Assembly: GCF_016722965.1 (NCBI RefSeq)
Contig: NZ_JAEQNB010000003.1
Span: 1 to 64,000 of the forward strand
Origin: Tumebacillus amylolyticus
GTDB taxonomy: Bacteria > Bacillota > Bacilli > Tumebacillales > Tumebacillaceae
Direction of reading: 5' to 3'
Length of the DNA: 64,000 bases
Positions 54,606 through 64,000 of the stretch are shown here, in pieces; positions within the stretch are counted from its first letter, which is position 1, and every line of letters starts with the position of its first letter. The notes under the pieces were generated by a model. The model was not told the origin of the DNA. It did no database searches and saw only the letters and a list, made by a program, of their open reading frames with translations. A program made the translations under genes and the position numbers.

Positions 54606-55883
54606 TTATAACGATTCGACAGGGTTCGTTCTGAATGTCGGATCGTAGGTTTTGATCGGCGGTTGGGCCGGCAAAACATCGAGTGCGTTCGGTGCGAAGT
54701 AGAGGGTAAAGTCGATGTCGAGCGAGACAACCGTCTTGAAAATGTGGTTGCTCTGGATCGATAAATCCGGGAGATTGACGAAGATCAACGGAGGCGGAAC
54801 GGGCCCCGACGGTGTTTGCGAACCGGTTTGATTTCCTTGCGGGTTGCCGGTTTGACCCTCCGTTTGAGGAGCTTTCAGCCCAAGCACTTCGCGGATCTTG
54901 GCGTTGGTGCCGGGGATGAAAACTTGCGCAAACTCTTGGTCGAACACCGACTCTGCTTGTTTCTTGCCCGTAAGTCCGGCGGTGAGTCGGTTAAACCCTT
55001 GCTGGATGCGCAGGTTCGCCACGTCCTTCTCCTGTTGCGTCATCAGCTTTGGAACGGTCGCGCGGATACTCTCTTCGTAGCGGTTGAAGTCGGTCTGTGT
55101 GAAAATCGGCGTGAGATCGTTCAACAATTTGTCGTTCGCAAACTCCGGCGTGAGTTGCTTGCGAATCTCGTCAGGTGTAAGCGATGCTACAGAAAGTTGC
55201 GTCTGGACGCGTTGCGCCGTCGAGTTGGCGGCAGAAACAGTTGTCGTTCCGGTCGTTCCCGTGATCGTGCCGCCAACGCCCGTTACGGTGCTGTTGGTCA
55301 ACCCGTTCGATGTTTTCAACCCGGGTGTGATGTCTTGCTTCTCCGCTTTGAGCGTCCAGTTGTTGTACGTGATCAGACGGGACATCGTGGAGAATTGTTC
55401 AAGGAACTCTCGCACTTGCTTGTAATCCCCTTGCAGGGACAACTTTCCGCTGAACGTCTTCATCGGCAGTTGAGTTGCACCCGTTTTCGCGGTCGGCTTC
55501 GCGGGCGGTTGCGTCTGCGTCCCTTGGGTTGCGGGCGCTTTTTTCCCTTCCTCGGACGCCGGGTCGTAAAACGCGATGGAGATCAAATTGGCGCCTGAAC
55601 TTTTGGCCCCGACATGCAGTTCTTGCAAAAAGCGTTCTTGCTCAAGTTGCGCCGGCACCAGGAGAGCCAGCGCTTTTTTTTGGAAGTCGTTCGGAGTTTC
55701 CGGCTTCGGGGTGGATGTCAGAATCTGTCGTTGTGCTTTGGCACTTTGTACCTGTTTTTGCAAACTGTCAATGGCGTAGATTTTCGGTATGAAAAGAAAA
55801 TATGCAACCAATGAACCGACAAGAACCAACAAACATACGCAGAGAATGACCCACTGCCGCGTTTTCCATTTTTTAAAGTTCAT
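54606..55883 (-). CDS. pilO: PilO-like pilus alignment protein, extended
   Basis: 425 residues, about twice the length of proteobacterial PilO. One transmembrane helix (10-32), a coiled coil (35-60), then a PilO-type domain (about 70-180, with FSGKLSLQGDYKQVREFLEQ). A long insertion (about 180-330), rich in Thr/Gly then helical, and a Pro/Gln/Thr-rich linker precede a final beta segment. Last gene of the pil operon, 16 bp after pilN. Confidence 0.8.
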   Translation of the reverse strand: MNFKKWKTRQWVILCVCLLVLVGSLVAYFLFIPKIYAIDSLQKQVQSAKAQRQILTSTPKPETPNDFQKKALALLVPAQLEQERFLQELHVGAKSSGANLISIAFYDPASEEGKKAPATQGTQTQPPAKPTAKTGATQLPMKTFSGKLSLQGDYKQVREFLEQFSTMSRLITYNNWTLKAEKQDITPGLKTSNGLTNSTVTGVGGTITGTTGTTTVSAANSTAQRVQTQLSVASLTPDEIRKQLTPEFANDKLLNDLTPIFTQTDFNRYEESIRATVPKLMTQQEKDVANLRIQQGFNRLTAGLTGKKQAESVFDQEFAQVFIPGTNAKIREVLGLKAPQTEGQTGNPQGNQTGSQTPSGPVPPPLIFVNLPDLSIQSNHIFKTVVSLDIDFTLYFAPNALDVLPAQPPIKTYDPTFRTNPVESL

Positions 55884-55899
55884 GCAGGGAGGCCCCTCT

Positions 55900-56475
55900 C
55901 TACGATTCTTGTGCTCGGCGCGGCTTTAACGTGATGGTAAGTTTAGCCGAAAAACCGCCGCTGTCGGGCGTCTGTACGCCTCCGGTCGCCGTCGTATCGG
56001 TGACGATTTGTTGAATGTTTTCAACCAAGATCTCCTCCACCCATACTTCGCTGCGAAGCAGGGCCGCATACTCTTCGATGCGTGTGGCGTCGTCTGTATG
56101 CAGGTTGAGATGGACCGTCCCATTGGCTGTATCTACCGACACTTGTTCGATTTGCGTGCGATCGGAAAGTTTGGAAGCCAGCCCGTCCAACATCTGTCCG
56201 TAGTCATTTTGTTCGGAGATCAGATTGTCCACCGCGCCCTTGACCTGGTTGTACTTTTTCGTTTGCGAGTCCACTGTTCGCTCTGCGGTGAGGGTGACGT
56301 TGTCCTGTTTGACGCGACGCAGTTCTGCGGTGAGGTCGTCCGTCGTATTCAAGAGGTGAATATAATAGAAGAGAGACGTTCCCGCCCCGCCGAAGAGCAA
56401 CACAACAGCGGCGATAATGGCGAGTAAGCGGTATTTGCGAGTGGGTGACTCTTTGGGCAGGAGGTTGATTTCCAC
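55900..56475 (-). CDS. pilN: PilN-like pilus assembly protein
   Basis: 191 residues starting MEINLLPKES, the conserved cytoplasmic motif that binds PilM, then a transmembrane helix (about 17-40), a coiled coil (42-90) and a ferredoxin-like periplasmic-type domain. Abuts pilM by 1 bp. Confidence 0.92.
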   Translation of the reverse strand: MEINLLPKESPTRKYRLLAIIAAVVLLFGGAGTSLFYYIHLLNTTDDLTAELRRVKQDNVTLTAERTVDSQTKKYNQVKGAVDNLISEQNDYGQMLDGLASKLSDRTQIEQVSVDTANGTVHLNLHTDDATRIEEYAALLRSEVWVEEILVENIQQIVTDTTATGGVQTPDSGGFSAKLTITLKPRRAQES

Positions 56476-56476
56476 G

Positions 56477-57535
56477 TCACTTCACCTCCTTGAGAGCCAA
56501 TCCGATCGGAATCGCGTATTCGTGTACGATCTCCTTGAGATGCTCCACTTGCTCCGTCCATTGCAGGGCGTCGAGCGGCATCGTGGTCGTATGGATGTCC
56601 ACGAAACGCTCTTGCAAATACGCTTGCAGCACCCCCGTCTTCGGCAGAACGCCGGAGACGATGATGTTGGTCAACGTGGCATCGCGGTTGTTCAAGGTAT
56701 ATCGGTAGAAGTTCATCGAGCGTTCCACTTCATACGCAAGGTCGTTTGTGTACGAGCGGAAGTCGGTGTTGGTCTCGAAGTATTCCAAGATATCCAATAC
56801 ATGCAGCGGCTTCTGACGCTCCCGGTCGATTCGATAGTTTTCCAACTGGATCGGCACGTTGCGGGTAAAGCGCAAGATCTCGTCGTCAAAAATGTGGATG
56901 TCCGTCCACTCCTCCGCAATGTCCACAAACATCGTGGTCTGACGGGGGATGCTCGGACAAAGTTTGCTGCAAGTCCGCGACAAGGCGAGTGCCCGAATGT
57001 CCACGCTCGTCGGCTTCAAACCTGCGAGTTTCGCCGCTTCCACAATCGGGTCGATCACGGAACGAGACGATGCAATCAGCGCCACGTCGGCCAGCGGCTT
57101 GCTATCCGTTTCCTGCTCCTCTTCCTTCAAAACGCCCTCCTCCGTTTGGATACGACCCGTTTTCACAAAGTCATACACCGGATCTTCGAAGGGGAGGTGG
57201 ATGGAGTTCTGCAATTCAAAGTCAATCACTTTGCGCAACTGCGGCTCCGGCAGGTCGGGGAGTTGCAGTTGGCGGATCACGACGTATTGGCTGGGGACGA
57301 CCAAGTTGACTTTGGTGGTGCGGATGTTGCTGTTGCGCATCGTCTCGCGGATCACGTTCGCCAGCGTTTCGACTTGGACGACCTTGCCTTCGGAAGACAT
57401 GACCCCCAGCGGAATCGAGGCTTGTACAATGCGTTGCAGGGTGTAACTTCCGCCTTTTTTTCGAAGTTCGGCGATCAGGACACGGTATTCGTTGATCTCG
57501 ATCCCGAGTGTGGTTTCGGAGATGATGCTGAGCAT
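56477..57535 (-). CDS. pilM: PilM actin-like pilus assembly ATPase
   Basis: 352 residues, actin-like fold. LGIEINEYRVLIAELRKK at the N terminus, a middle VDIAEEWTDIHIFDD segment (phosphate 2) and TNIIVSGVLPKTG near the C terminus. Binds the PilN cytoplasmic tail. ATG 57535 behind AGGGAG; the longer frame to 57646 overlaps the preceding gene. Confidence 0.9.
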   Translation of the reverse strand: MLSIISETTLGIEINEYRVLIAELRKKGGSYTLQRIVQASIPLGVMSSEGKVVQVETLANVIRETMRNSNIRTTKVNLVVPSQYVVIRQLQLPDLPEPQLRKVIDFELQNSIHLPFEDPVYDFVKTGRIQTEEGVLKEEEQETDSKPLADVALIASSRSVIDPIVEAAKLAGLKPTSVDIRALALSRTCSKLCPSIPRQTTMFVDIAEEWTDIHIFDDEILRFTRNVPIQLENYRIDRERQKPLHVLDILEYFETNTDFRSYTNDLAYEVERSMNFYRYTLNNRDATLTNIIVSGVLPKTGVLQAYLQERFVDIHTTTMPLDALQWTEQVEHLKEIVHEYAIPIGLALKEVK

Positions 57536-57570
57536 GGAACTCCCTCTCTCTTCTCTAGATCCTGCGTAGG

Positions 57571-58932
57571 TCAGCGGCCGTCTTGGTCGTACAGGGTCGC
57601 TTGCGGCTGGGTCAAGGTGATGTACAGGCGGTAGTTGGACGGCCACCCGCTTTTTTTGCTGTCGGTGCTGATGATTTTTTCCGTTGTCACGGCGCCGCTG
57701 TGGCTCCAGACGAAATTGTCAGGCAACTTAATCGTGGCGGGATTGGAGTTTGCCGTGTTGTAGACGATCAGATAGCCCTGCGAATCGGTGGCGGTATCCA
57801 TTTGCAACGTGCCGTTGATCAGGATGATTTTGTCCGATTTGTCTGCCAGCACTTGTGCGAGCGTTTGGCTCGACGTTTGGAACGTCGACGTGCCGGCGCT
57901 TTTTTTCGTGCCTGTCGATCTGGTGGTGACGGTGCCTCTATAGTAGTAGACGGGGACAGCTTGCAGGGAATTGTAGACTTTGTTGCCCAGTTGGTTCATG
58001 TACGTGTGGAACGTGACGTTTCGGGAGCAAGCGTCCGCCTTGGCGTTGGCTCCCATCAGCGAGTACGCTAAATCGGATTGGTGACCGTTGCCCTGCGACC
58101 AGGAGAGACCCCCCTCGGGTCTGATCCAGCCGTTGACGATGGCGTAGATGTCAAATTTGTCGTTGTTTTTCGGACGTGCGATCACAAGATCACTGTCATT
58201 GTCCAAGTAGACGCCGCCGGAGATCTCGACGCTGTCCGATTTGTACGCATAGTTGTCGTTCTTCAAGGCGCGGCGGTTGTCTTCGAGCATCGCATTGCCG
58301 AAATCGAGTTCGTTGCCGATGACCAGCGCCCGCATGAGGTAGTTGTTGGTCACCCCACACGTTTCCTCCCCCAGATACAGTCCATTGGTTGGGTTCGGAT
58401 TCTCCGTCGGGCTTGGTGGTGTCGGAGTCGGATCGGGGGTCGTCGGCGTGGATGGATTCGTCGGATTCGTTGTCAACCCACCGCCGGGTGCCGGATTGAC
58501 CGGATCAGGAACTTCCGATGCGGTCAGTTGAAAGCGGATGGCGCTTAGCGGGTTCGCAGTTTCATCTTGGCCGGAAATTTTCGCCCGAGCGACCAGTGTT
58601 TCCCAAACATACCCGTCTGCATCGGTGTTGCTTTCCAAACAGACATTGACTTCGGAGTCATTCGGGTTGGTCAAACAATTCGTCCCCGTCGCGTTGCGAA
58701 ACGTGGCTTGGAACTGCTCCGGTTGGTTGTAGAGCATATAGACCGCCAGTTCCATGCTCTGCTCGGCGTGAAACTCCGCCTGCACTTCCTTCTCGTGCAC
58801 GATCGATTGGTTCGCGGAGTTGTGAACGGCAAGTGTGACGCCGCCGATCATCATTCCGAGCACCGTTACAGCTAGGAAGACCAATAACAAAGCCGAACCT
58901 TCTTCGCTTCTCCATCCCCGATACATGCTCAT
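57571..58932 (-). CDS. PilX-like minor pilin with Pro/Thr linker
   Basis: 453 residues. Short basic start, then a hydrophobic helix (12-36) after a Gly, but without Glu at +5, as in PilX/GspK-type subunits. Residues 40-140 form a helical-plus-beta segment. A Pro/Thr/Asn-rich linker spans 142-182, followed by a large C-terminal domain (185-453) unlike a pilin, with Cys192 and Cys306. This suggests a filament-tip subunit carrying an extra domain. ATG overlaps the previous stop (ATGA). Confidence 0.75.
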   Translation of the reverse strand: MSMYRGWRSEEGSALLLVFLAVTVLGMMIGGVTLAVHNSANQSIVHEKEVQAEFHAEQSMELAVYMLYNQPEQFQATFRNATGTNCLTNPNDSEVNVCLESNTDADGYVWETLVARAKISGQDETANPLSAIRFQLTASEVPDPVNPAPGGGLTTNPTNPSTPTTPDPTPTPPSPTENPNPTNGLYLGEETCGVTNNYLMRALVIGNELDFGNAMLEDNRRALKNDNYAYKSDSVEISGGVYLDNDSDLVIARPKNNDKFDIYAIVNGWIRPEGGLSWSQGNGHQSDLAYSLMGANAKADACSRNVTFHTYMNQLGNKVYNSLQAVPVYYYRGTVTTRSTGTKKSAGTSTFQTSSQTLAQVLADKSDKIILINGTLQMDTATDSQGYLIVYNTANSNPATIKLPDNFVWSHSGAVTTEKIISTDSKKSGWPSNYRLYITLTQPQATLYDQDGR

Positions 58933-59435
58933 CGCCCCCAATTGTAGCGGGAGACCGTCGTGGTCAGCACCGCTTGATTCGGATCGTCGTCATCCCCCAC
59001 CAAAACCTTGATGGTAAAAGAATCGCTGTTGGTAACGTCAGGCTCTACAGAGAAAGTTCCATTGTGGGCCAGCGGTACCGTCACGCTTTTTCCACCGTTG
59101 ATTGTGGTATACAAAATCTCCCGCCCAACCTGCTCGTAGGTGACTTCGATCTGCGCTTGGGTGGCATCGTTCGAGCGCGCGGTATGCAAGTGGTATTTGT
59201 GATCGGCTGCCTCTTGCCAGAGATCGGTGGAATCACTTCGCCGCAAGTCTTGCGCCAATTGGTCCATGATCAACGTCGCTTCCTGCTGGTTCACCGAACC
59301 CTGCGTCGTGTTATGAAAACTGCTGATCGTGGAGGTCGAAAACGCGACCACCCCGCCGAAGACCAGACCCATGAGGGCCAGCACCACCATCATTTCAAGC
59401 ATCGTCACACCGCGTTCGTCGTCTCGTCGCTTCAT
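58929..59435 (-). CDS. PilW-like prepilin
   Basis: 168 residues. Class III signal cleaved after Gly9 (ERGVTMLEMMVVLALMG, Glu at +5) and a C-terminal domain of the PilW/GspJ type. Overlaps its neighbours by 4 bp on both sides. Minor subunit of the pilus. Confidence 0.82.
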   Translation of the reverse strand: MKRRDDERGVTMLEMMVVLALMGLVFGGVVAFSTSTISSFHNTTQGSVNQQEATLIMDQLAQDLRRSDSTDLWQEAADHKYHLHTARSNDATQAQIEVTYEQVGREILYTTINGGKSVTVPLAHNGTFSVEPDVTNSDSFTIKVLVGDDDDPNQAVLTTTVSRYNWGR

Positions 59436-59878
59436 GGTGTCCCTCCTGCCGACTTCTGGCGTATGGTCGTCTCCAAGTGAGTCAAGGAGATGAGATCTCC
59501 TCCGATGTTCGCAAGGTCAGGGCCTTTGACTTCAACCTCCACGTCAATCAGGCTGTCCGTCGGGAGCGTTGCACCTTCGAACAGATGGGGAGTGAGCGTG
59601 ACCACCGCTTGCAAGCCGTTTGCGTCCGCGTCCTCGATGGTGATGACATGCTGAGGTTCATCGAACGTGTAGCCGGTGTTTTCCAAGACTTTTTTCTGAT
59701 CCTGCACCGTTTGTTCCGCAAACAACACCGCTTCATTTTTTTGTTGATCTTCTTTGTACCACCGATAGACGGTCGTGCCAATGCTCGACAGCGGAATTGC
59801 GACCAGCACGAGAATGACGACGGCCGCCATCAGTTCAATCAGCGTCAGACCGCGCTCGTTTTTCCAAATGGTGAGCAT
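59432..59878 (-). CDS. PilV-like prepilin
   Basis: 148 residues. Class III signal cleaved after Gly10 (ERGLTLIELMAAVVILVLVA, Glu at +5). Start ATG 59878 is 8 nt after GGAGG; upstream frame to 59944 lies in the peptidase gene. Minor pilin by position and type. Confidence 0.82.
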   Translation of the reverse strand: MLTIWKNERGLTLIELMAAVVILVLVAIPLSSIGTTVYRWYKEDQQKNEAVLFAEQTVQDQKKVLENTGYTFDEPQHVITIEDADANGLQAVVTLTPHLFEGATLPTDSLIDVEVEVKGPDLANIGGDLISLTHLETTIRQKSAGGTP

Positions 59879-59900
59879 TCGCACCACCTCCTCTGTGGAT

Positions 59901-60659
59901 TTAGAGATACAAATTGCGGTACAAGTCCCAAAGTCTCTCGCCATACGCCCACGAGGTCAGCGTCCCCAGCAAGATAAACGGACCGAACGGAATCGCTTGG
60001 CGTGCTTTCAGACGACCCGAAACTTTCAGCGGAAGACCCACTACCGTCCCCCAAACGCAGGAGAAAAACAGAGCGAGCAGTACGAGTTTCCACCCAAGTC
60101 CAAGCCCAAGCAGTGCAAAAAGTTTCACATCGCCGCCTCCCATGCCGTTGGGAATCAACGCGAGCAACGTCAGCACCCCGCCTCCGACCACGAACCCGAG
60201 CAGATAGTCCCACAGCGGTTCCGGATGAACGAACAAGCGCAAGACGAGAAGGATCGCCATCCCCGGAAACGTGAGTGCATTCGGGATCAATTTCGCCCGC
60301 AAATCGGTGATCGTGCCCGTGATGACGATCACAAACAACACGAGATTCACGAACGTCTCTAGTGTCCAACCGCCATGCCAAACCACGAACGTAAGCAACA
60401 CCGCTGTCATCAACTCCCCCAACGGGTACAGCCAGGAGATTGGTTGGTGACAATTGCGGCACTTGCCGCGCAGAAACAACCACGACAGAACAGGAATCAG
60501 ATCCCGCCACGTCAATTGGGTTCCACAGGATGGACAATGCGAGTGACGCGGGTTCCAAACGGACGTCCCATCCAACATGCGAAATCCCAGCACGTTCAAA
60601 AAAGACCCAATAAACAGGAAAAATGTGAAAATATAACTCATGACCAGCAAATTTTCCAT
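59901..60659 (-). CDS. pilD: Prepilin peptidase (type IV leader peptidase)
   Basis: 252 residues, about 7 transmembrane helices. N-terminal zinc-binding tetracysteine (Cys42, 45, 67, 70) of the methylase-type domain, and the two catalytic Asp of the peptidase, Asp119 (ITDLRAKLIPN) and Asp177 (GGGDVKL). It should process the pil pilins and, as no other peptidase gene is in the window, perhaps also the ComG pilins (it is equivalent to ComC). In B. subtilis comC is likewise next to spoIIB. Confidence 0.95.
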   Translation of the reverse strand: MENLLVMSYIFTFFLFIGSFLNVLGFRMLDGTSVWNPRHSHCPSCGTQLTWRDLIPVLSWLFLRGKCRNCHQPISWLYPLGELMTAVLLTFVVWHGGWTLETFVNLVLFVIVITGTITDLRAKLIPNALTFPGMAILLVLRLFVHPEPLWDYLLGFVVGGGVLTLLALIPNGMGGGDVKLFALLGLGLGWKLVLLALFFSCVWGTVVGLPLKVSGRLKARQAIPFGPFILLGTLTSWAYGERLWDLYRNLYL

Positions 60660-60678
60660 AGACCCTCATCTAGAGCAA

Positions 60679-60705
60679 CTGCGTGGACAAGACATGTCCA
60701 CGCAG
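60679..60705 (-). promoter_or_regulatory. Stable hairpin between the pilin gene and prepilin peptidase gene
   Basis: A perfect 11-bp stem CTGCGTGGACA (60679-60689) / TGTCCACGCAG (60695-60705), 5-nt loop. It has no T tract, so it is not a classical terminator. It may protect the 3' end of the major pilin mRNA or act as a partial stop. Confidence 0.55.
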
Positions 60706-60736
60706 TGCCGGTTGTATTCTGGTTGAAGTATCGTGC

Positions 60737-61138
60737 TTATTGGTCGTGATCGTACGTGACGACGCCGGTATCCGGAACGATCGTATACGTGCCACCGTCT
60801 GCGGTGTAGGTGTGTGCTGTGTTGTCTACGGTACCCGTCGCCGGGGTAATCCCTGCTGCGGTCAGGACTTCGTTGAAGTCAAACTCGGTATCTTCCGAGG
60901 CGGTTGCTTTCGCGTCGGTGTACGCTTCGCCCTTGAGAATCAGGCGTTTGGCCACTTCCGTCATCGTTTGCGCATTGGCAGCCCCAGTGGAGGTCTCTGC
61001 ATCCTTACGGCTGTCAATGATCGCCGGAATCCCAATCGCAGCGATAATCCCGAGAATGACGATTACGGCGAGCAACTCGATGAGGGTGACCCCTTTTTCT
61101 TCTTTGAGTTTCTTGAATAGTTTGCGAATCATTGCCAT
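60737..61138 (-). CDS. pilA: Major type IV pilin
   Basis: 133 residues. Class III leader of 16 residues ending EEKG, then VTLIELLAVIVILGIIAAIG with Glu at +5 (Glu21), a classic type IVa pilin helix. The small globular domain is acidic and Thr/Ala-rich, without a disulfide pair. Placed between pilC and the peptidase gene; the hairpin at 60679-60705 follows. Confidence 0.92.
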   Translation of the reverse strand: MAMIRKLFKKLKEEKGVTLIELLAVIVILGIIAAIGIPAIIDSRKDAETSTGAANAQTMTEVAKRLILKGEAYTDAKATASEDTEFDFNEVLTAAGITPATGTVDNTAHTYTADGGTYTIVPDTGVVTYDHDQ

Positions 61139-61159
61139 GATTGTTCTTCCCCGCTTTCC

Positions 61160-62380
61160 CTAATGAGTTCGGCCAGCATTTTTGTATATTTCAAACATCG
61201 GCGCAATCGCTGCGGTCACGATAACCCCTACAACGACGGCCAAGATTAAGATCATGATCGGTTCGATCATCGGGCGCAACTTGTCGACGGTCGCTTCTAC
61301 ATCCGCTTCGTAAAAATCGGCGATCTTGCTGAACATCGCGTCTACGCTGCCGGTCTGCTCCCCGATGGCGATCATCTGCGTGACCAACGGCGGGAACATT
61401 TTTTCCTCGCGCAAGGGCTTGACCATCGACTGCCCGGCGCGCAACGAATCGCGCGACTCTCGCAAGGCCCGGGCGTACACTTCATTGCCCACCACGTTCG
61501 CCGCCACCGTGAACACCGTCAAAGCGGGCACCGCACTTTGTAAAAGCGTCGCCATCGTGCGGGCACTTCTGGCGATCGCCGCTTTTTGAAACAGCTGCCC
61601 GAAGACCGGCAATTTGAGCTTGAACAGGTCGAACGCCAATCGTCCCCGCGGCGTTTTTACAAACGACCGCAAGGAGATCCCCCCGACGATGACGAGGGTC
61701 AAGTACCAGTACCACGTGTGAATCAGGTGGTCGGAAGCCCCCAAGACGATTCGAGTGGGCAACGGCAGCGTGCCTCCGAGTGCCGTCAAGTTTTTGACGA
61801 AGTTCGGGATGACGTTGACCAGCAGGAAGATCGAGACGATGACCGCCACCACCCCGATGACGCTCGGGTAGGTGAGCGCCGACTTGACCTTCTCCCGCGT
61901 GTAGTGCTCCTTCTCCATCATCGAGGCGAGCCGTTCCAGCACGTCGTCCATGTTCCCCGTGATCTCCCCCGCCCGCACCATGTTGGCAAAAACGGGCGGA
62001 AACGCCTCGTCATGTTCGCGCAGGGCGTCGGAGAGCTGGTTGCCGCGTGCAACGTGGGAGGCGCACTCGGTGAGGATTTTTTTCAATTTTTTGTTGCTGG
62101 TCTGTTCGCTTAAGATGCGAAGCGATTCGACCAGCGTCACCCCCGCTTTGAACAGCGTGGAAAATTGGCGGAGAAAAGGCACGAAGTCCTTCAACGGCAA
62201 ACGCTTCGGGCCCCATTCAATTTCACGCTTCCAGATGCTTGGCTTGGCGTCCCCGAGCCGGATGACGTACAAGCCTTGCCCTTTGAGGTCGAGGACGGCG
62301 GCCTGACGGTCGGCCGACTCGATGCGGCCCTTGCGTGTCTTGCCTGTGTCGTCGACCGCTTGGTACGAGTAGGCCGGCAT
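61160..62380 (-). CDS. pilC: PilC, type IV pilus inner-membrane platform protein
   Basis: 406 residues with two T2SF domains (about 70-195 and 275-395), each followed by transmembrane helices, and the N-terminal YSYQAVDDTGKTRKGRIESA motif. GEITGNMDDVLERLA and GEQTGSVDAMFSKIA mark the two repeats. Anchors the PilB/PilT motors. Confidence 0.96.
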   Translation of the reverse strand: MPAYSYQAVDDTGKTRKGRIESADRQAAVLDLKGQGLYVIRLGDAKPSIWKREIEWGPKRLPLKDFVPFLRQFSTLFKAGVTLVESLRILSEQTSNKKLKKILTECASHVARGNQLSDALREHDEAFPPVFANMVRAGEITGNMDDVLERLASMMEKEHYTREKVKSALTYPSVIGVVAVIVSIFLLVNVIPNFVKNLTALGGTLPLPTRIVLGASDHLIHTWYWYLTLVIVGGISLRSFVKTPRGRLAFDLFKLKLPVFGQLFQKAAIARSARTMATLLQSAVPALTVFTVAANVVGNEVYARALRESRDSLRAGQSMVKPLREEKMFPPLVTQMIAIGEQTGSVDAMFSKIADFYEADVEATVDKLRPMIEPIMILILAVVVGVIVTAAIAPMFEIYKNAGRTH

Positions 62381-62393
62381 CGCCCATCCCTCC

Positions 62394-63427
<1,034 letters not shown>

Positions 63428-63431
<4 letters not shown>

Positions 63432-64000
63432 GCAGAGGTCTCCCCTTCGGTCATCGTGGTACGAAACACTTCGGCAAATGTCGTGATGCCGTTCGCGACT
63501 TTGCTCAGTCCGTCGTCGAACATCGTCTTCATTCCATTCTGGATGCAGTGTTGGCGGTACTCCGAATCAGGGCGCTTCTCCATGATCAAACGGCGTAGTT
63601 TCTCGTCCATGCGCATGATCTCTTGAATGGCAACCCGTCCGCGGTACCCCGTTCGGTTGCAGTTGCCGCATCCGCGCCCGATTCGCAAATGATCGACGGG
63701 CAACCCCCTGGCTTCCAACATTCGGAGCTCGTCCTCATGCGGAACATACGGGGACGAACACTCGTGGCAAACCCGGCGCACGAGACGCTGACCGACGACG
63801 CCGACGATGGAGGACGAGACGAGAAACGGCTCAATCCCCATGTCAATCAAGCGCGTAATGGAAGCGACGGCATCGTTGGTGTGCAAGGTGCTGAAAACCA
63901 AGTGCCCCGTCAAAGCAGCCCGCACGGCAATCTCCGCCGTATCACTGTCGCGAATCTCCCCGACCATGATGACGTTCGGGTCCTGACGCAAGATCGCCCG
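63428..64000 (-). CDS. pilB: PilB, type IV pilus extension ATPase (C-terminal part)
   Basis: Only the C-terminal ~190 residues are present; the frame runs off the right edge. It opens within Walker B ([17 protein letters not shown]), followed by the His box [16 protein letters not shown] and the zinc tetracysteine (CHEC and CGNC) typical of PilB/GspE. The apparent TTG start at 63991 is internal. Confidence 0.95.

Overview
The window looks like a piece of a low-to-moderate GC, endospore-forming Bacillales chromosome. It carries spo0B, spoIVFA/FB, spoIIB, a Spo0E-type phosphatase and a sporulation-type PAS kinase, together with B. subtilis-like gene orders: yqhV-efp-papA-aroQ, gcvT-PA-PB opposite yqhH-yqhG, rplU-prp-rpmA-spo0B-obg, spoIVF-min-mre-radC-maf and spoIIB. 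The extra type IV pilus operon with a retraction ATPase, and the two PBP2 genes between mreD and minC, suggest an Alicyclobacillaceae/Tumebacillus-like organism. That placement is inference; no database was searched. Nearly all genes are on the minus strand, so transcription runs right to left.

Layout. 1-563: 5' end of a 16S rRNA gene preceded in its operon by tRNA-Tyr, -Lys, -fMet and -Val, with a good sigma-A promoter. 770-2152: small zinc-ribbon and membrane proteins. 2271-4421: efp, papA, aroQ. 4555-5169: a histidine phosphatase whose promoter shares its -35 region with the aroQ promoter. 5432-9650: glycine cleavage operon under a tandem glycine riboswitch with a terminator. 9789-12351: yqhH (SNF2 helicase) and yqhG. 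12367-20152: an unknown exported protein, an orphan phosphonate-type binding lipoprotein, a coiled-coil exported protein, a DnaI-like helicase loader, thrB, pheB, asnB and aroK. 20475-22797: a Spo0E-type phosphatase converging on and overlapping a three-PAS sporulation kinase. 22862-27226: a seven-gene comG operon.

27589-34152 is the most accessory stretch: a LodB-like flavoprotein and a LodA/GoxA-type cysteine tryptophylquinone oxidase, an SLH-domain surface protein, an MFS transporter and a TauE/SafE permease. 34242-41303: JAMM protein, obg, spo0B, rpmA, prp, rplU, rng, spoIVFB, spoIVFA. 41430-50811: minD, minC, two PBP2 paralogues, mreD, mreC, mreB, radC, maf. 50967-54467: aspartase, spoIIB and a G5/3D cell-wall protein. 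54606-64000: a type IV pilus operon (pilB partial, pilT, pilC, major pilin, prepilin peptidase, three minor pilins, pilM, pilN, pilO).

Functional themes are cell shape and division (Mre, PBP2, Min), sporulation control (Spo0B, Spo0E, kinase, SpoIVF, SpoIIB) and two type IV filament systems (DNA-uptake ComG and a retractable pilus) that probably share the single prepilin peptidase seen here. The most unusual items are the LodA/LodB-type pair, and a promoter for the 3D-domain gene that lies inside the loop of a hairpin that could terminate the pilus operon.
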